DNA of 64,000 nt from Streptomyces nigra (GTDB lineage Bacteria > Actinomycetota > Actinomycetes > Streptomycetales > Streptomycetaceae). Positions 8,356-19,925 of the stretch are shown here, in pieces (within the stretch, counting starts at the first letter, position 1; each line of letters begins with the position of its first letter). The translations under genes were made by a program, and so were the position numbers. The DNA is taken from assembly GCF_003074055.1 (NCBI RefSeq), contig NZ_CP029043.1, forward strand, positions 930,001 through 994,000, written 5' to 3'. The notes below the pieces were generated by a model. That model ran no database searches, was not told where the DNA came from, and worked only from the letters and a program-made list of their open reading frames with translations.

Positions 8356-9569
8356 CCGCGCCCGCGCAGACCCGTTCGTCCGCCGATCTGATCCGCGCCG
8401 AGGAGCCGGTCCTGGCGCACAACTACCATCCGCTGCCGGTGGTCGTCGCCCGTGCCGAGGGCAGCTGGGTCGAGGACGTGGAGGGCCGCCGCTACCTCGA
8501 CATGCTCGCCGGCTATTCGGCGCTGAACTTCGGCCACCGCCATCCGGCGCTGACCGAGGCCGCGCACCGCCAGCTCGACCGGCTGACGCTTACCTCCCGC
8601 GCCTTGCACAACGACCGGCCCGCCGGGTTCGCCGAGCGGCTGGCGGCGCTGACGGGCCAGGACATGGTGCTGCCGATGAACACGGGCGCCGAGGCCGTGG
8701 AGAGCGGCATCAAGGTGGCCCGCAAGTGGGCGTACGAGGTGAAGGGCGTCCCCGCCGACCGGGCGACGATCGTGGTCGCGGCGGACAACTTCCACGGCCG
8801 GACGACGACGATCGTGTCGTTCTCCACGGACGAGACCGCGCGGACGGGCTTCGGGCCGTTCACGCCGGGCTTCCGGATCGTGCCGTACAACGATCTGCCG
8901 GCGCTGGAGGCGGCGGTGGACGAGACGACCGCGGCGGTGCTGATCGAGCCCATCCAGGGCGAGGCCGGGGTCGTCATCCCGGACGAGGGCTATCTGGCCG
9001 GGGTGCGTGAGCTGACCAGCCGGAAGGGCTGTCTGTTCATCGCCGACGAGATCCAGTCGGGTCTCGGCCGCACCGGGCGCACGCTGGCCGTGGAGCACGA
9101 GTCGGTCGTGCCGGACCTGGTGCTGCTGGGCAAGGCGCTGGGCGGCGGCATCGTGCCGGTCTCGGCGGTCGTCGGGCGCCGGGACGTGCTCGGGGTGCTG
9201 CGGCCCGGCGAGCACGGCTCGACGTTCGGCGGGAACCCGCTGGCGGCCGCGGTCGGCACGGCGGTGATGGAACTGCTGGAGACCGGCGAGTTCCAGCGCC
9301 GGGCCACCGAACTCGGCGTGGTCCTGCGGGGCGGTCTCGCGGCGCTCGTCGGCAAGGGTGTCGTCGGCTACCGCGCCCGCGGCCTGTGGGCGGGCGTCGA
9401 CATCGACCCGGCGTTCGGCACCGGCCGGGAGATCGGTGAGCGGCTGATGGCCGAGGGCGTCCTGGTCAAGGACACCCACGGCTCCACGATCCGGCTGGCC
9501 CCGCCGCTGACGATCACGGCGGACGAGCTGCGGGGCGCGCTCGCGGCCCTGGAGAAGGTGCTGGCGTAG
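8352..9569 (+). CDS. rocD: Ornithine aminotransferase (ornithine-oxo-acid transaminase)
   Basis: 405 aa class III PLP aminotransferase. It moves the delta-amino group of ornithine to 2-oxoglutarate, giving glutamate semialdehyde for proline and glutamate synthesis. Visible motifs: NTGAEAVESGIKVARKWAYEVKG-type cofactor loop (residues about 113-135), FIADEIQSGLGRTG, the PLP-lysine in LVLLGKALGGG, and [13 protein letters not shown]. The ATG at 8352 overlaps the ddaH stop, so the two are translationally coupled. Together with ddaH and the upstream Lrp gene this forms an arginine-catabolism unit. A strong terminator follows. Confidence 0.93.
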   Translation: MTAPAQTRSSADLIRAEEPVLAHNYHPLPVVVARAEGSWVEDVEGRRYLDMLAGYSALNFGHRHPALTEAAHRQLDRLTLTSRALHNDRPAGFAERLAALTGQDMVLPMNTGAEAVESGIKVARKWAYEVKGVPADRATIVVAADNFHGRTTTIVSFSTDETARTGFGPFTPGFRIVPYNDLPALEAAVDETTAAVLIEPIQGEAGVVIPDEGYLAGVRELTSRKGCLFIADEIQSGLGRTGRTLAVEHESVVPDLVLLGKALGGGIVPVSAVVGRRDVLGVLRPGEHGSTFGGNPLAAAVGTAVMELLETGEFQRRATELGVVLRGGLAALVGKGVVGYRARGLWAGVDIDPAFGTGREIGERLMAEGVLVKDTHGSTIRLAPPLTITADELRGALAALEKVLA

Positions 9570-9579
9570 CACTCTCCCG

Positions 9580-9618
9580 CGTACGGCTGCCCGGGTGGTC
9601 CACCCGGGCGGCCGTACG
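9580..9618 (+). terminator. Terminator after rocD
   Basis: An 18-bp stem with a single T-G wobble (CGTACGGC at 9580-9587 pairs with GCCGTACG at 9611-9618, continuing through CCCGGGTG) closes on a 3-nt loop, 11 nt after the rocD stop. It lacks a U-tract. Confidence 0.85.
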
Positions 9619-9676
9619 GCGTCGTTCCCACACGCACGGCCCCCGCGAAGAGGCACGGGTGCGGGGAAGGGCGAAG

Positions 9677-12181
9677 ATGGGGACAAGTGGTGGTAGACCG
9701 CTCTCAGCGACAGAGAGGTCGGCCGTGGGTCCGGATGACGAGCGGAGCGTGACCCGGCAGGGGTTCGACGTGGCGGACGCCGTGCCTGTACTGCTCGACG
9801 CCCAGGGCGTGGTCACCGGATGGACCCGGGAGGCCGAACGGCTGCTCGGGCACACCGCCGAACGGATCGTGGGCCGCGATGTCGCCGCGGTGCTCGCAGC
9901 GCCGGACGCGGACCGGGTGCCGGAGCTGATGGAGCGGTGCCGCCGGGAGGGCGGCTGGGCCGGGCTGATCTCGGCGGTGCGCGCCGACGGGACGCGGCTG
10001 CGGCTCATGGCCCGCATCACGCAGGCCCTGGACGCCGGCGGTTCCACACGCCGGCTGCTGCTCCTGTCGGAGCTCGCGGGGGCGCCGGGCTGGGACATGA
10101 GCCGGCAGGTGCTGGAGCAGATGGTGACCCGCTCCCCCGTCGGGGTGGCCGTCGTCGACACCGATCTGCGGTTCGTCTGGTCGAACCCCGCCCTCACCCA
10201 GTTCGGCGGCGGGCCCCCGAGCACCCGGCTCGGGCTGCGGCTGGGGGACATCCAGCCCGGCCTGGACGCCGAGAACATCGAGGCGCAGATCCGCCGGGTG
10301 CTGCTCACCGGCGAGCCCGTCGTCGGCTACGAGCATGTCGGGCAGGTCCGCTCTGCGCCGCTGCGGGAGACCGCGCACATGATGTCGTTCACCCGGCTCG
10401 ACGACGGCAACGGCAACCCGATGGGCGTGTACTACACGGTCGAGGACGTCACCGACCGGCACCGCACCCGCCAGCGTCTGGCCCTGCTCGACCGGGCGGG
10501 AGAGCGCATCGGCCGCACGCTGGACGTCACGCGCACCGCGCAGGAACTGGCCGACGTGGCCGTGCCCGGGCTCGCCGACGTGGTCGCGGTGGATCTGCTG
10601 GAGTCGGTGCTGAGCGGCGGTGAGCCGTCGGACGAGCCGGCGGAGGCGGGCCGGGTGCCGCTGCGGCGCGCCGGTTACCGGTCGGTCAGCCGGCGCGCGC
10701 CGGAGGCGGTCGTCGACATCGGCGAGGTGGTCACCTATCCGGCGGGGTCGCCGCCGATCCGCACCCTCAGGACGGAGCGGTCCTGGCGGGAGCCGAAGCT
10801 GGACCCGCTGGGCGAGGCGTGGGCGGAGCACGCCCAGGGCGGCGGGACCGCCATCTTCCTGGAACTCGGGCTGCAGAGCGCGATGATCGTGCCGATCCGC
10901 GCGCGGGGCGTCACCCTCGGCCTGACCACGTTCTTCCGGCGCCACCGCCAGGAGCCCTTCGAGGAGGACGACCTCAGCCTGGCCGAGGACCTGGTGTCCC
11001 GGGCGGCGGTCTGCATCGACAACGCCCGGCGCTACACCCGGGAACGCGACGCGGCGCTGGTCCTGCAGCGCAGCCTGCTGCCGCACCGGCTGCCGGAGCA
11101 GGACGCCCTGGAGGTGTCCGCCTGCTACCGCCCGGCCGACGAGCTGACCGGCCTCGGCGGCGACTGGTACGACGTCATCCCCCTGTCGGGCGCGCGCGTG
11201 GCCCTCGTCGTGGGCGAGGTGCCGGGGCACGGCATCGACGCGGCGGCGGCGATGGGGCGGCTGCGGACGGCCGTACGGACACTGGCAGCGCTGGATCTGC
11301 CACCCGACGAGGTGCTGGCTCATCTCGACGACCTGGTGGCGCGGGCGGCCCGGGAGGAGGGCGTCGAACCGCGGACGGCGGAGGCCGACAACACCCTGGG
11401 GGTCGGCTCCGGGTGCGTCTACGTGGTGTACGACCCGGTGGACGGGACGTGCACGATGGCCGCCGCTGGGCATCCGGCACCCGCGGTCGTGATGCCGGAC
11501 GGGCATGTCGCCTTCGTGGACCTGCCGCAGGGGCCGCCGCTCGGGGTGGGCGGCCCGCCCTTCGAGTCGGTGGAGCTGGCACTGGCGGCGGGCAGCACCC
11601 TGGCCCTGCACACGGACGGGCTGCTGGCCGCCGGGGCGCGCTGGACCGTGGACGCCGACCGGCAGCGGCTGCGGCAGGCCCTGGAGAAACGGGCCGATTC
11701 GCTGGAGCTGCAGTGCAGGACCGTCGTGGACGCGCTGGTCCCGGACCGGCCGTACGACGACGTGGCCCTGCTGATGGCGCGCACCAGGGTGCTCGGCGAC
11801 GGGCAGGTCGCCGAATGGGACCTGCCCGCGGACCCGGCCGGGGTGGCCGACGCCCGCCGGACCGCGACCCGGCAGCTCGCGGAGTGGGGCCTGGACGACC
11901 TGGCGTTCACGACGGAACTGGTGGTCAGCGAGCTGGTCACCAACGCGATCCGGTATGCCACGGGCCCCATCCGGCTGCGTCTGATCAAGGAGCGCGCGCT
12001 GTTCTGCGAGGTCTACGACGGGGGTGCGACCGCGCCGCATCTGCGCCATCCCCGCACCACGGACGAAGGGGGGCGCGGGCTGCTGCTGGTGTCGCAGTTC
12101 ACCCAGCAGTGGGGGACCCGGTTCGTCCCCGAGGGGAAGATCATCTGGGCCGAGCAGTCGCTGACGGACGCACCGCCCTGA
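9677..12181 (+). CDS. PAS-GAF-PP2C (SpoIIE-type) phosphatase with C-terminal HATPase domain
   Basis: 834 aa multidomain regulator. Two PAS-like segments (about residues 30-145 and 155-265), a GAF domain (280-455), a SpoIIE/PP2C phosphatase core (475-690; GGDWYDVIPLSG, then GEVPGHG, and the final YDDVALLMAR) and an anti-sigma-type HATPase (715-825; ELVTNAIRYA, GGRGLLLV). Such proteins act in partner-switching networks on anti-anti-sigma factors. The normal metal-binding Asp in VVGDVxGHG is replaced by Glu, which may alter activity. The start is uncertain: ATG 9677 follows GGGAAGGGCGAAG; GTG 9724 is an alternative. A second, simpler PP2C gene follows in the same direction. Confidence 0.87.
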   Translation: MGTSGGRPLSATERSAVGPDDERSVTRQGFDVADAVPVLLDAQGVVTGWTREAERLLGHTAERIVGRDVAAVLAAPDADRVPELMERCRREGGWAGLISAVRADGTRLRLMARITQALDAGGSTRRLLLLSELAGAPGWDMSRQVLEQMVTRSPVGVAVVDTDLRFVWSNPALTQFGGGPPSTRLGLRLGDIQPGLDAENIEAQIRRVLLTGEPVVGYEHVGQVRSAPLRETAHMMSFTRLDDGNGNPMGVYYTVEDVTDRHRTRQRLALLDRAGERIGRTLDVTRTAQELADVAVPGLADVVAVDLLESVLSGGEPSDEPAEAGRVPLRRAGYRSVSRRAPEAVVDIGEVVTYPAGSPPIRTLRTERSWREPKLDPLGEAWAEHAQGGGTAIFLELGLQSAMIVPIRARGVTLGLTTFFRRHRQEPFEEDDLSLAEDLVSRAAVCIDNARRYTRERDAALVLQRSLLPHRLPEQDALEVSACYRPADELTGLGGDWYDVIPLSGARVALVVGEVPGHGIDAAAAMGRLRTAVRTLAALDLPPDEVLAHLDDLVARAAREEGVEPRTAEADNTLGVGSGCVYVVYDPVDGTCTMAAAGHPAPAVVMPDGHVAFVDLPQGPPLGVGGPPFESVELALAAGSTLALHTDGLLAAGARWTVDADRQRLRQALEKRADSLELQCRTVVDALVPDRPYDDVALLMARTRVLGDGQVAEWDLPADPAGVADARRTATRQLAEWGLDDLAFTTELVVSELVTNAIRYATGPIRLRLIKERALFCEVYDGGATAPHLRHPRTTDEGGRGLLLVSQFTQQWGTRFVPEGKIIWAEQSLTDAPP

Positions 12182-12269
12182 CCTGCCGGACCGGACCGGA
12201 TGCGGAACATCGGCACATACAGCGCATAGCGTGCGAAACTGGTCGGATCACGGCGGTGAGGCGGGTGCC

Positions 12270-13496
12270 ATGGACGAGGTCGACTACAAGGCGGTCTTCG
12301 AGGCGCTGCCCGGCATGGTGGCCCTGCTCGACACCGATCTGATCTACGTCGACGCCAACGACGACTTCCAGCGGCTGTCCGGGCGCAGCAGGGAGCAGCT
12401 CGTCGGCCGCTACATCTTCGACGTGTTCCCGGACAACCCCGACAACCCCGCCGCGACCGGGATGAGCAACGTGCGGGCGTCCATGCAGCGCGTGGCGGAG
12501 ACCGGCGAGCGCGACGCCATGGCGCTCCAGCGCTACGACGTGGAGGACGCGGGCAACCCCGGGCACTGGGAGGAGCGCTACTGGAGCCCGGTCAACGCGC
12601 CCGTCGCCGGCCCGGACGGGAAGGTCGCGTACATCCTGCACCGGGTGGAGGAGGTCACCGAGCTGATCCGGGTGCGGGGCGGCGCGGGCGGCGACAGCCG
12701 GGCGCGGATCCTGGAGGCCGAGCTGTACACGCGCGCCCGGGAGCTCCAGGAGCTCAACGAGCGGCTGCGGCAGGCCCACGCCCGTGAGCGCGAGGTGGCG
12801 CTGGCCCTCCAGGAAGCGATGCTGCCCGCCGGCCGGCAGGTGGGCGGGCATCGCACGGCCGTCCGCTACCGGCCCGCGGTCGGCGCGCTCAACGTGTGCG
12901 GCGACTGGTACGACCTGGTGGACCTGGTCGGCGGCAACCGCATCGGGGTCTCGGTGGGCGACGTCGTCGGGCACGGGCTGCGGGCGGCGGGCGTCATGGG
13001 GCAGCTGCGCAGCGCGCTGAGCGCCTCGTCGCGGGTGGCCGACGGCCCGGCGCAGGCGCTGGACGTGCTCGGACGGTACGCGCACGTCGTGGACGGGGCC
13101 GAATCGGCCACCGCCGTCACGACGTTCATCGACTTCGACGCCCGGACCATCGCCTACAGCAGCGCCGGCCATCCCCCGCCCGTCCTGGTGCACGCCGACG
13201 GCCGGGTGGAGTTCCTCGACCAGGCCACCGACACCCCGCTCGACGCCCGCCCCGACCCGATACGGCGTCCGCAGGCCGCCACTTCGTACGGCGACGGCGC
13301 CACGCTGGCGCTCTACACGGACGGTCTGATCGAGCGCCGGCGGGAGGACATCGACGTCGGTCTCGGCCGGCTCGCCGACGCGCTGGTCGAGCACCGCACC
13401 GACACCCCCGAGGAACTGGCCGACGCCGTCCTGCTGCAGCTGCTGCCGCCGGGCGGCGCCACGGACGACACGGCCCTGGTCATCGTGCGGCTGTGA
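12270..13496 (+). CDS. PAS-PP2C (SpoIIE-type) serine phosphatase
   Basis: 408 aa. An N-terminal PAS domain (about residues 5-120; VFEALPGMVALLDTDLIYVDAN) and a coiled coil (145-185; ARILEAELYTRARELQELNERL) lead to a SpoIIE-type phosphatase domain (195-405). The metal ligands look intact (CGDWYDLVDL, VSVGDVVGHG, and TDDTALVIVRL at the end). Its likely targets are phosphorylated anti-sigma-factor antagonists. The ATG at 12270 fits the PAS start; a GTG at 12231 gives 13 more residues (MRNWSDHGGEAGA) with no domain support. It lies 88 nt after the larger phosphatase gene and may share its transcript. Confidence 0.88.
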   Translation: MDEVDYKAVFEALPGMVALLDTDLIYVDANDDFQRLSGRSREQLVGRYIFDVFPDNPDNPAATGMSNVRASMQRVAETGERDAMALQRYDVEDAGNPGHWEERYWSPVNAPVAGPDGKVAYILHRVEEVTELIRVRGGAGGDSRARILEAELYTRARELQELNERLRQAHAREREVALALQEAMLPAGRQVGGHRTAVRYRPAVGALNVCGDWYDLVDLVGGNRIGVSVGDVVGHGLRAAGVMGQLRSALSASSRVADGPAQALDVLGRYAHVVDGAESATAVTTFIDFDARTIAYSSAGHPPPVLVHADGRVEFLDQATDTPLDARPDPIRRPQAATSYGDGATLALYTDGLIERRREDIDVGLGRLADALVEHRTDTPEELADAVLLQLLPPGGATDDTALVIVRL

Positions 13497-13504
13497 TGCG
13501 GGTC

Positions 13505-13552
13505 GAGCGGCTCCGCCACGGCCGGGCGGGTCCACCGCCCGAGCCGCCGTGA
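13505..13552 (+). terminator. Hairpin in the 304-nt gap after the second PP2C gene
   Basis: CGGGCGG (13523-13529) and CCGCCCG (13535-13541) pair around a 5-nt loop; the flanks (CACGG and CCGTG) can extend the stem imperfectly. It is the only clear structure in the gap 13497-13800; the rest holds no convincing gene. Confidence 0.45.
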
Positions 13553-13800
13553 TCACGCCAAAGCCCGGGATCGGCTTGCCGTGCCGGGCCCCGGGGACGA
13601 GGCTGGTCCGGCGGTCCTCCCCACACGCGACACCCGCCGTCCGTCCGCCCGCTGACGTGCCGTCATGTGCCGGGACGCCGCCGGTCCGCGCCGGTTCCGG
13701 TGGTCCGGCCCGGCGCCTACACTGACAGCCCCACTGCACGCTGGCTGACCTGCCAGAACATGGCGGCCCGAGCTGATCCGCCCGAGTGAGGAGCGCCCCT

Positions 13801-14526
13801 TTGTTCTACTACGTCCTCAAATACGTGTTGCTGGGCCCGCTGCTGCGACTGGTGTTCCGGCCCCGTATCGAGGGTCTGGAGCATGTGCCGGCCACGGGCG
13901 CGGCCATCGTCGCCGGGAACCATCTGTCCTTCTCGGACCACTTCCTGATGCCCGCGATCCTCAAGCGGCGCATCACCTTCCTCGCCAAGAAGGAGTACTT
14001 CACCGGCCCCGGCATCAAGGGCAGGCTGACGGCGGCCTTCTTCCGCAGCGCCGGGCAGATCCCGGTCGACCGCACCGGCAAGGAGGCCGGCCAGGCCGCG
14101 ATCCGCGAGGGCCTCGGGGTGCTGCGCAAGGACGAGCTGCTCGGCATCTACCCCGAGGGCACCCGCTCGCACGACGGCCGTCTCTACAAGGGCAAGGTCG
14201 GCGTGGCCGTGATGGCGCTGAAGGCCGGCGTCCCGGTGATCCCGTGCGCGATGATCGGCACGTTCGAGGCCCAGCCGCCGGGCAAGGTGATCCCGAACGT
14301 CCACCCCGTCACCATCCGCTTCGGCAAGCCCCTCGACTTCTCCCGCTACGCCGGGATGGAGAACGAGAAGGCGATCCTGCGGGCCGTCACCGACGAGATC
14401 ATGTACGCCATCCTGTCGCTCTCCGAGCAGGAGTACGTCGACCAGTACGCCACCGTCGCGAAGGCCGAGGAGGCCGCCGCCAAGGCCGAGCAGGGCCGGC
14501 GCTTCCCCCGGCTGCCCCTCAGATGA
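13801..14526 (+). CDS. 1-acyl-sn-glycerol-3-phosphate acyltransferase (PlsC-like)
   Basis: 241 aa. It transfers an acyl chain to lysophosphatidic acid or a related lysolipid at the membrane. Acyltransferase motif I is NHLSFSDH (His41, Asp46), FFRSAGQIPVDR is motif II, YPEGTRS (about 119-125) is motif III and GVPVIPCA is motif IV. A hydrophobic N-terminus (FYYVLKYVLLGPLLRLVF) anchors it. The TTG at 13801 has GAGGAG at 13788-13793 with a 7-nt spacer; the in-frame GTG at 13786 overlaps that ribosome site and was rejected. Its last 8 nt overlap the 3' end of the convergent ureD. Confidence 0.9.
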   Translation: MFYYVLKYVLLGPLLRLVFRPRIEGLEHVPATGAAIVAGNHLSFSDHFLMPAILKRRITFLAKKEYFTGPGIKGRLTAAFFRSAGQIPVDRTGKEAGQAAIREGLGVLRKDELLGIYPEGTRSHDGRLYKGKVGVAVMALKAGVPVIPCAMIGTFEAQPPGKVIPNVHPVTIRFGKPLDFSRYAGMENEKAILRAVTDEIMYAILSLSEQEYVDQYATVAKAEEAAAKAEQGRRFPRLPLR

Positions 14527-15288
14527 CCGGGGGCGCCTGACCGAGCAGGGCCAGCGCCTCGTCGAGCGTCGCGCGCAACCGCATCGCGTCCGGCGCGACC
14601 GCGCTGACCAGGACCGCCGGTCCGGCCAGCGGCAGGACGGCGGCGCTCTCCCCCAGCATCCGGGGCGCCACCGGAGAGTCCGCGAACTCGGGCCGTACGA
14701 CGACGAGTTGCCCGGCCGTGCGGTGGCCGCCGAGCCCGGCGGGCCCGTCCCAGCCGCCCGGAGCGCCGGGCCCGCACTCCAGCTCCTGGTCGAGGACGAC
14801 CCGCCCCGCGACCCGCACCCGGATCCGGCTCGCCAGGCGTCCCGGCTCCTCCCCCACCCGTCCGAGCACCTGCTCCTCGCGCAGCACGAGCCGCCCCGTG
14901 GCACCGACGTCGACCTCGGTCGTCACGGTCAGGTCGCTGCCGCGCGCGCAGATCAGCTGTTCCGGCAGCCACCGCAGTTCGGCCTCGTCGGCCACCGAGA
15001 GGCGGACGTCGTAGCGGGCTCCGCCCTTGCCCTGTCCCGGCAGTGCGAGGGTGGCGGCCGCCGAACCGACACGGAGGCTCGCCCCGGCCAGTACCTCCGC
15101 GCCGACGGTGAAGTGGTCGCCGCCGAGCGGCCCGCTCATCGCCCCCACGATCAGGACGTGCGCCTCCCCGCCGGAGCCCCGGGTCCGGCGCGGCGCGAGC
15201 GGCCCGGCGCCTTCGAGGACCGGCAGGGCGGTGCCGCCCCGTCCGTCCGGCCGGGCGACGATCCGGGCGCGGGCCCGCACCCTGGCGG

Positions 15289-15292
<4 letters not shown>
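14519..15292 (-). CDS. ureD: Urease accessory protein UreD
   Basis: 257 aa. UreD (UreH) forms with UreF and UreG the complex that loads nickel into apo-urease. Family features seen are [10 protein letters not shown] at the start, [21 protein letters not shown] turns, LRWLPEQLI and the central acidic/hydrophobic repeats. The GTG at 15292 overlaps the ureG stop (GTGA), giving tight coupling. It is the last gene of the ureABCFGD operon and converges with the acyltransferase gene, overlapping it by 8 nt. Confidence 0.9.
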
Positions 15293-15966
<674 letters not shown>

Positions 15967-16030
15967 GAGTCACGGCTCCTGTGGGTGGGGGCCCTGGCGC
16001 GGAAGGGCCGTCGGGTCGGGAACGGTCGGT

Positions 16031-16705
16031 TCAGGAAGCGAAGAGGCGGACCGGCCAGGCCGCGTGGGCCTCCGCCGCGATCTCCAGCAGGGGCGCGGAG
16101 GCCGCGGGCAGGGCGTCGACGCCTTCGTCCGCCGCGCGCCGGGCCGCCTCCACCGCCCGGTCCGCGACACGGTCCAGCTCCGGGGCGAGCCGCGCCAGCA
16201 CGGCCGTGGCCTCGAAGGGGTCCAGGCCGAGCAGCCGTACGACCGCCGTGGCGGCCCCGCTCACGCCCTCGTACGCGGCGCAGTACGCCGCGTCGGGCGC
16301 GTCGAGACCCGCGGCGCGGGCGACGGTGCCGAGGACCACGGGCTGGTGCGCGCCCTTGGGGAACCGGGTGGCGAGTGCGTCGAGTTCGGGGGACGGCCAG
16401 GTCGCGCGGCCGGCCCGCAGCAGCTGCCGGCCGAGCCTGCGCGCGGCGGTCCGCAGTGCCGGTGACGGCGTACGGGCGTCGGCGGCCGCGTCCAGCTCCA
16501 CCGGGTCCAGCCCGGCCGCGGCCGCCGCCGCGAGCGCGGCCGAGACGAGCCCGGCCGTGTGCAGCCGGCCCCGGCAGAAGTCCTCCAGGCTCGCGGCGCC
16601 GGTGATCCGCCCGGCGCGGACGGCGGCCTCGGCACCGCCGGAGTGGGCGTGTCCCCCGGCGGGGAAGCGGCCGTCGGCCAGGACGAGAAGCGTGGCCCGT
16701 GTCAT
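16031..16705 (-). CDS. ureF: Urease accessory protein UreF
   Basis: 224 aa, all-alpha. UreF bridges UreD and UreG during urease activation. The characteristic FPAGGHAHSGGAEAAV near the N-terminus (residues 14-29) corresponds to the FPxGxFxHSxGLE signature; the C-terminal alpha-helical AYCAAYEGVSGAATAVVRLLGLDP is also typical. The ATG at 16705 starts 13 nt after the ureC stop; a longer in-frame start at 16825 lies inside ureC and was rejected. Confidence 0.92.
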   Translation of the reverse strand: MTRATLLVLADGRFPAGGHAHSGGAEAAVRAGRITGAASLEDFCRGRLHTAGLVSAALAAAAAAGLDPVELDAAADARTPSPALRTAARRLGRQLLRAGRATWPSPELDALATRFPKGAHQPVVLGTVARAAGLDAPDAAYCAAYEGVSGAATAVVRLLGLDPFEATAVLARLAPELDRVADRAVEAARRAADEGVDALPAASAPLLEIAAEAHAAWPVRLFAS

Positions 16706-16718
16706 CGTCGGCCGGCCC

Positions 16719-18432
<1,714 letters not shown>

Positions 18433-18440
<8 letters not shown>

Positions 18441-18744
18441 CGAGGGCACCTCCGGTCTCCCCGCGCAGTCCGGGCACCACGCGGGCGCCGGCGAGGGGGA
18501 CGAGTTCGACGTCGACGGGGATGCCGGGCTCGAAGCGCACGGCGGTGCCGGCGGCGACGTTCAGCCGCTTGCCGCGGGCCGCGGCGCGGTCGAAGCGCAG
18601 GCCGGGGTTGGCCTCGGCGAAGTGGTAGTGGGAGCCGACCTGGACGGGCCGGTCGGCGGCGTTGAGGACGGTCAGCCGGGTGATCTCGCGGCCCTCGTTG
18701 TATGCGATCGGGCCCTCGGCGAACAGGACTTCTCCGGGTGTCAT
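18433..18744 (-). CDS. ureB: Urease beta subunit
   Basis: 103 aa structural subunit. It matches the family at every segment ([40 protein letters not shown] in parts, then [17 protein letters not shown] and [12 protein letters not shown]). It is a separate gene of normal length, not fused to ureA. It starts 8 nt after the ureA stop and overlaps ureC by 8 nt. Confidence 0.96.
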
Positions 18745-18752
18745 GGCCGCCC

Positions 18753-19055
18753 TCAGACGATCGGGTCGTGGACGGTGACGAGCTTGGTCCCGTCGGGGAA
18801 CGTCGCCTCGACCTGGACGTCGTGGATCATCTCGGGGATGCCCTCCATGACGTCGTCCCTGGTGAGCAGGGTCCGGCCGGAGGACATCAGCTCGGCGACC
18901 GTACGGCCGTCGCGAGCGCCTTCCAGGATGTGCGCCGTGATGAGGGCGACGGCCTCGGGGTGGTTCAGCCGGAGCCCGCGGGCCCGGCGCCTCTCGGCGA
19001 CGTCGGCCGCCACATGGATGAGCAGCCTCTCCTGCTCGTGCGGGGTCAGTTGCAC
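18753..19055 (-). CDS. ureA: Urease gamma subunit
   Basis: 100 aa. Typical opening [23 protein letters not shown] and the conserved [21 protein letters not shown] and [23 protein letters not shown] blocks (given in parts). The GTG at 19055 yields the canonical N-terminus, with GAGGTGGG upstream; GTG 19070 adds five residues and overlaps that site. First gene of ureABCFGD. The 114-nt gap to the TetR stop holds a TAGCCT -10-like box (19142-19147, minus strand) and two leader hairpins (19081-19099 and 19108-19123). Confidence 0.95.
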   Translation of the reverse strand: MQLTPHEQERLLIHVAADVAERRRARGLRLNHPEAVALITAHILEGARDGRTVAELMSSGRTLLTRDDVMEGIPEMIHDVQVEATFPDGTKLVTVHDPIV

Positions 19056-19169
19056 GGCGTCCCACCTCACAGTCCTCGCTCCGGACCTGCGGGGTCCGGT
19101 GGCCGACGCCCTCGGGCGAGGGCCCGACGACGTGGGTCGGCAGGCTAGTTGGACCGCGTTTCGGGCGCG

Positions 19170-19817
19170 TTAACCCCGCGCGGGGCCGGAGGGGGCGGCG
19201 TCGTCGTACCGCATGCTCATCAGGGCGCGCAGACCCTGCTGCAGGACGTCCACGGGCGCGGGCCCGAACAGGGACTGCTGGGCGATGAAGCCGAGCACGG
19301 AGGCGATCATCGTGCGGGCGACATGGTCCGGGTCCACGTCCGTCCGCATCAGCCCGGCCTCCTGGTAGCCCTCGACGATCCGGGCCCAGGCGGCGCGCAC
19401 CGAGCCGTAGCCCTCGCGCAGGATGGCCGCGAGCTCGTCGTTGCGCAGGGTCTCCGTCCACACCTGGACGACGAGCCGGGGGAAGGCGGGCTTGCCGTCG
19501 ACGACCAGGGACTCCCGGGCGGCGAGCGTGTGGCCGAGGACATAGGCGACGAGCTCGTCCGGCGGTGGGGGCGGGCTCTGCCGGGCGGCCTCCTCGAACG
19601 CCGCGCGGACCGAGCCGAGCACCTCGGCGACGATCGCGCCGATCAGCTCCTCCTTGCCCTTGAAGTACCGGTAGACGGCCCCCGCCGAGAGGTCGACCTC
19701 CTTCAGCACGTCCTGCATCGAGGTGGCGTGGAAGCCGTTGCGGGCGAAGCAGAGGGCGGCGCCGTCGAGGATCTGGCGGCGGCGTGCGTCGAGGTGTTCC
19801 TGGGATACGCGGGCCAT
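19170..19817 (-). CDS. TetR-family transcriptional repressor
   Basis: 215 aa. The N-terminal TetR DNA-binding domain (residues 12-60: [47 protein letters not shown] in parts) is followed by an all-alpha ligand domain. It is divergent from a membrane-protein gene. Two near-identical 19-bp sequences in the shared promoter region are likely operators, so the usual arrangement of a repressor controlling itself and an adjacent exporter-like gene is probable. The ATG at 19817 starts the domain correctly. Confidence 0.9.
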   Translation of the reverse strand: MARVSQEHLDARRRQILDGAALCFARNGFHATSMQDVLKEVDLSAGAVYRYFKGKEELIGAIVAEVLGSVRAAFEEAARQSPPPPPDELVAYVLGHTLAARESLVVDGKPAFPRLVVQVWTETLRNDELAAILREGYGSVRAAWARIVEGYQEAGLMRTDVDPDHVARTMIASVLGFIAQQSLFGPAPVDVLQQGLRALMSMRYDDAAPSGPARG

Positions 19818-19828
19818 GCCCTCAAGCT

Positions 19829-19904
19829 AAAACGAACATTCCTTCTTGACAAGCATCGACATCGGGGAGCACGGTGGACTCACCAAAAACGAACGATCCT
19901 TCTT
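19829..19904. promoter_or_regulatory. Divergent promoter region with two operator-like 19-bp direct repeats
   Basis: AAAACGAACATTCCTTCTT at 19829-19847 and AAAACGAACGATCCTTCTT at 19886-19904 match at 17 of 19 positions, 57 nt apart. The first overlaps TTGACA at 19846-19851, a good -35; CACGGT at 19870-19875 is a weak -10 with 18-nt spacing. The second repeat is downstream of that start and would block transcription. Such A-rich, GAAC-containing sites are usual for TetR proteins of this type. Confidence 0.65.
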
Positions 19905-19925
19905 TTTGAGATCACGGGAGATCCC

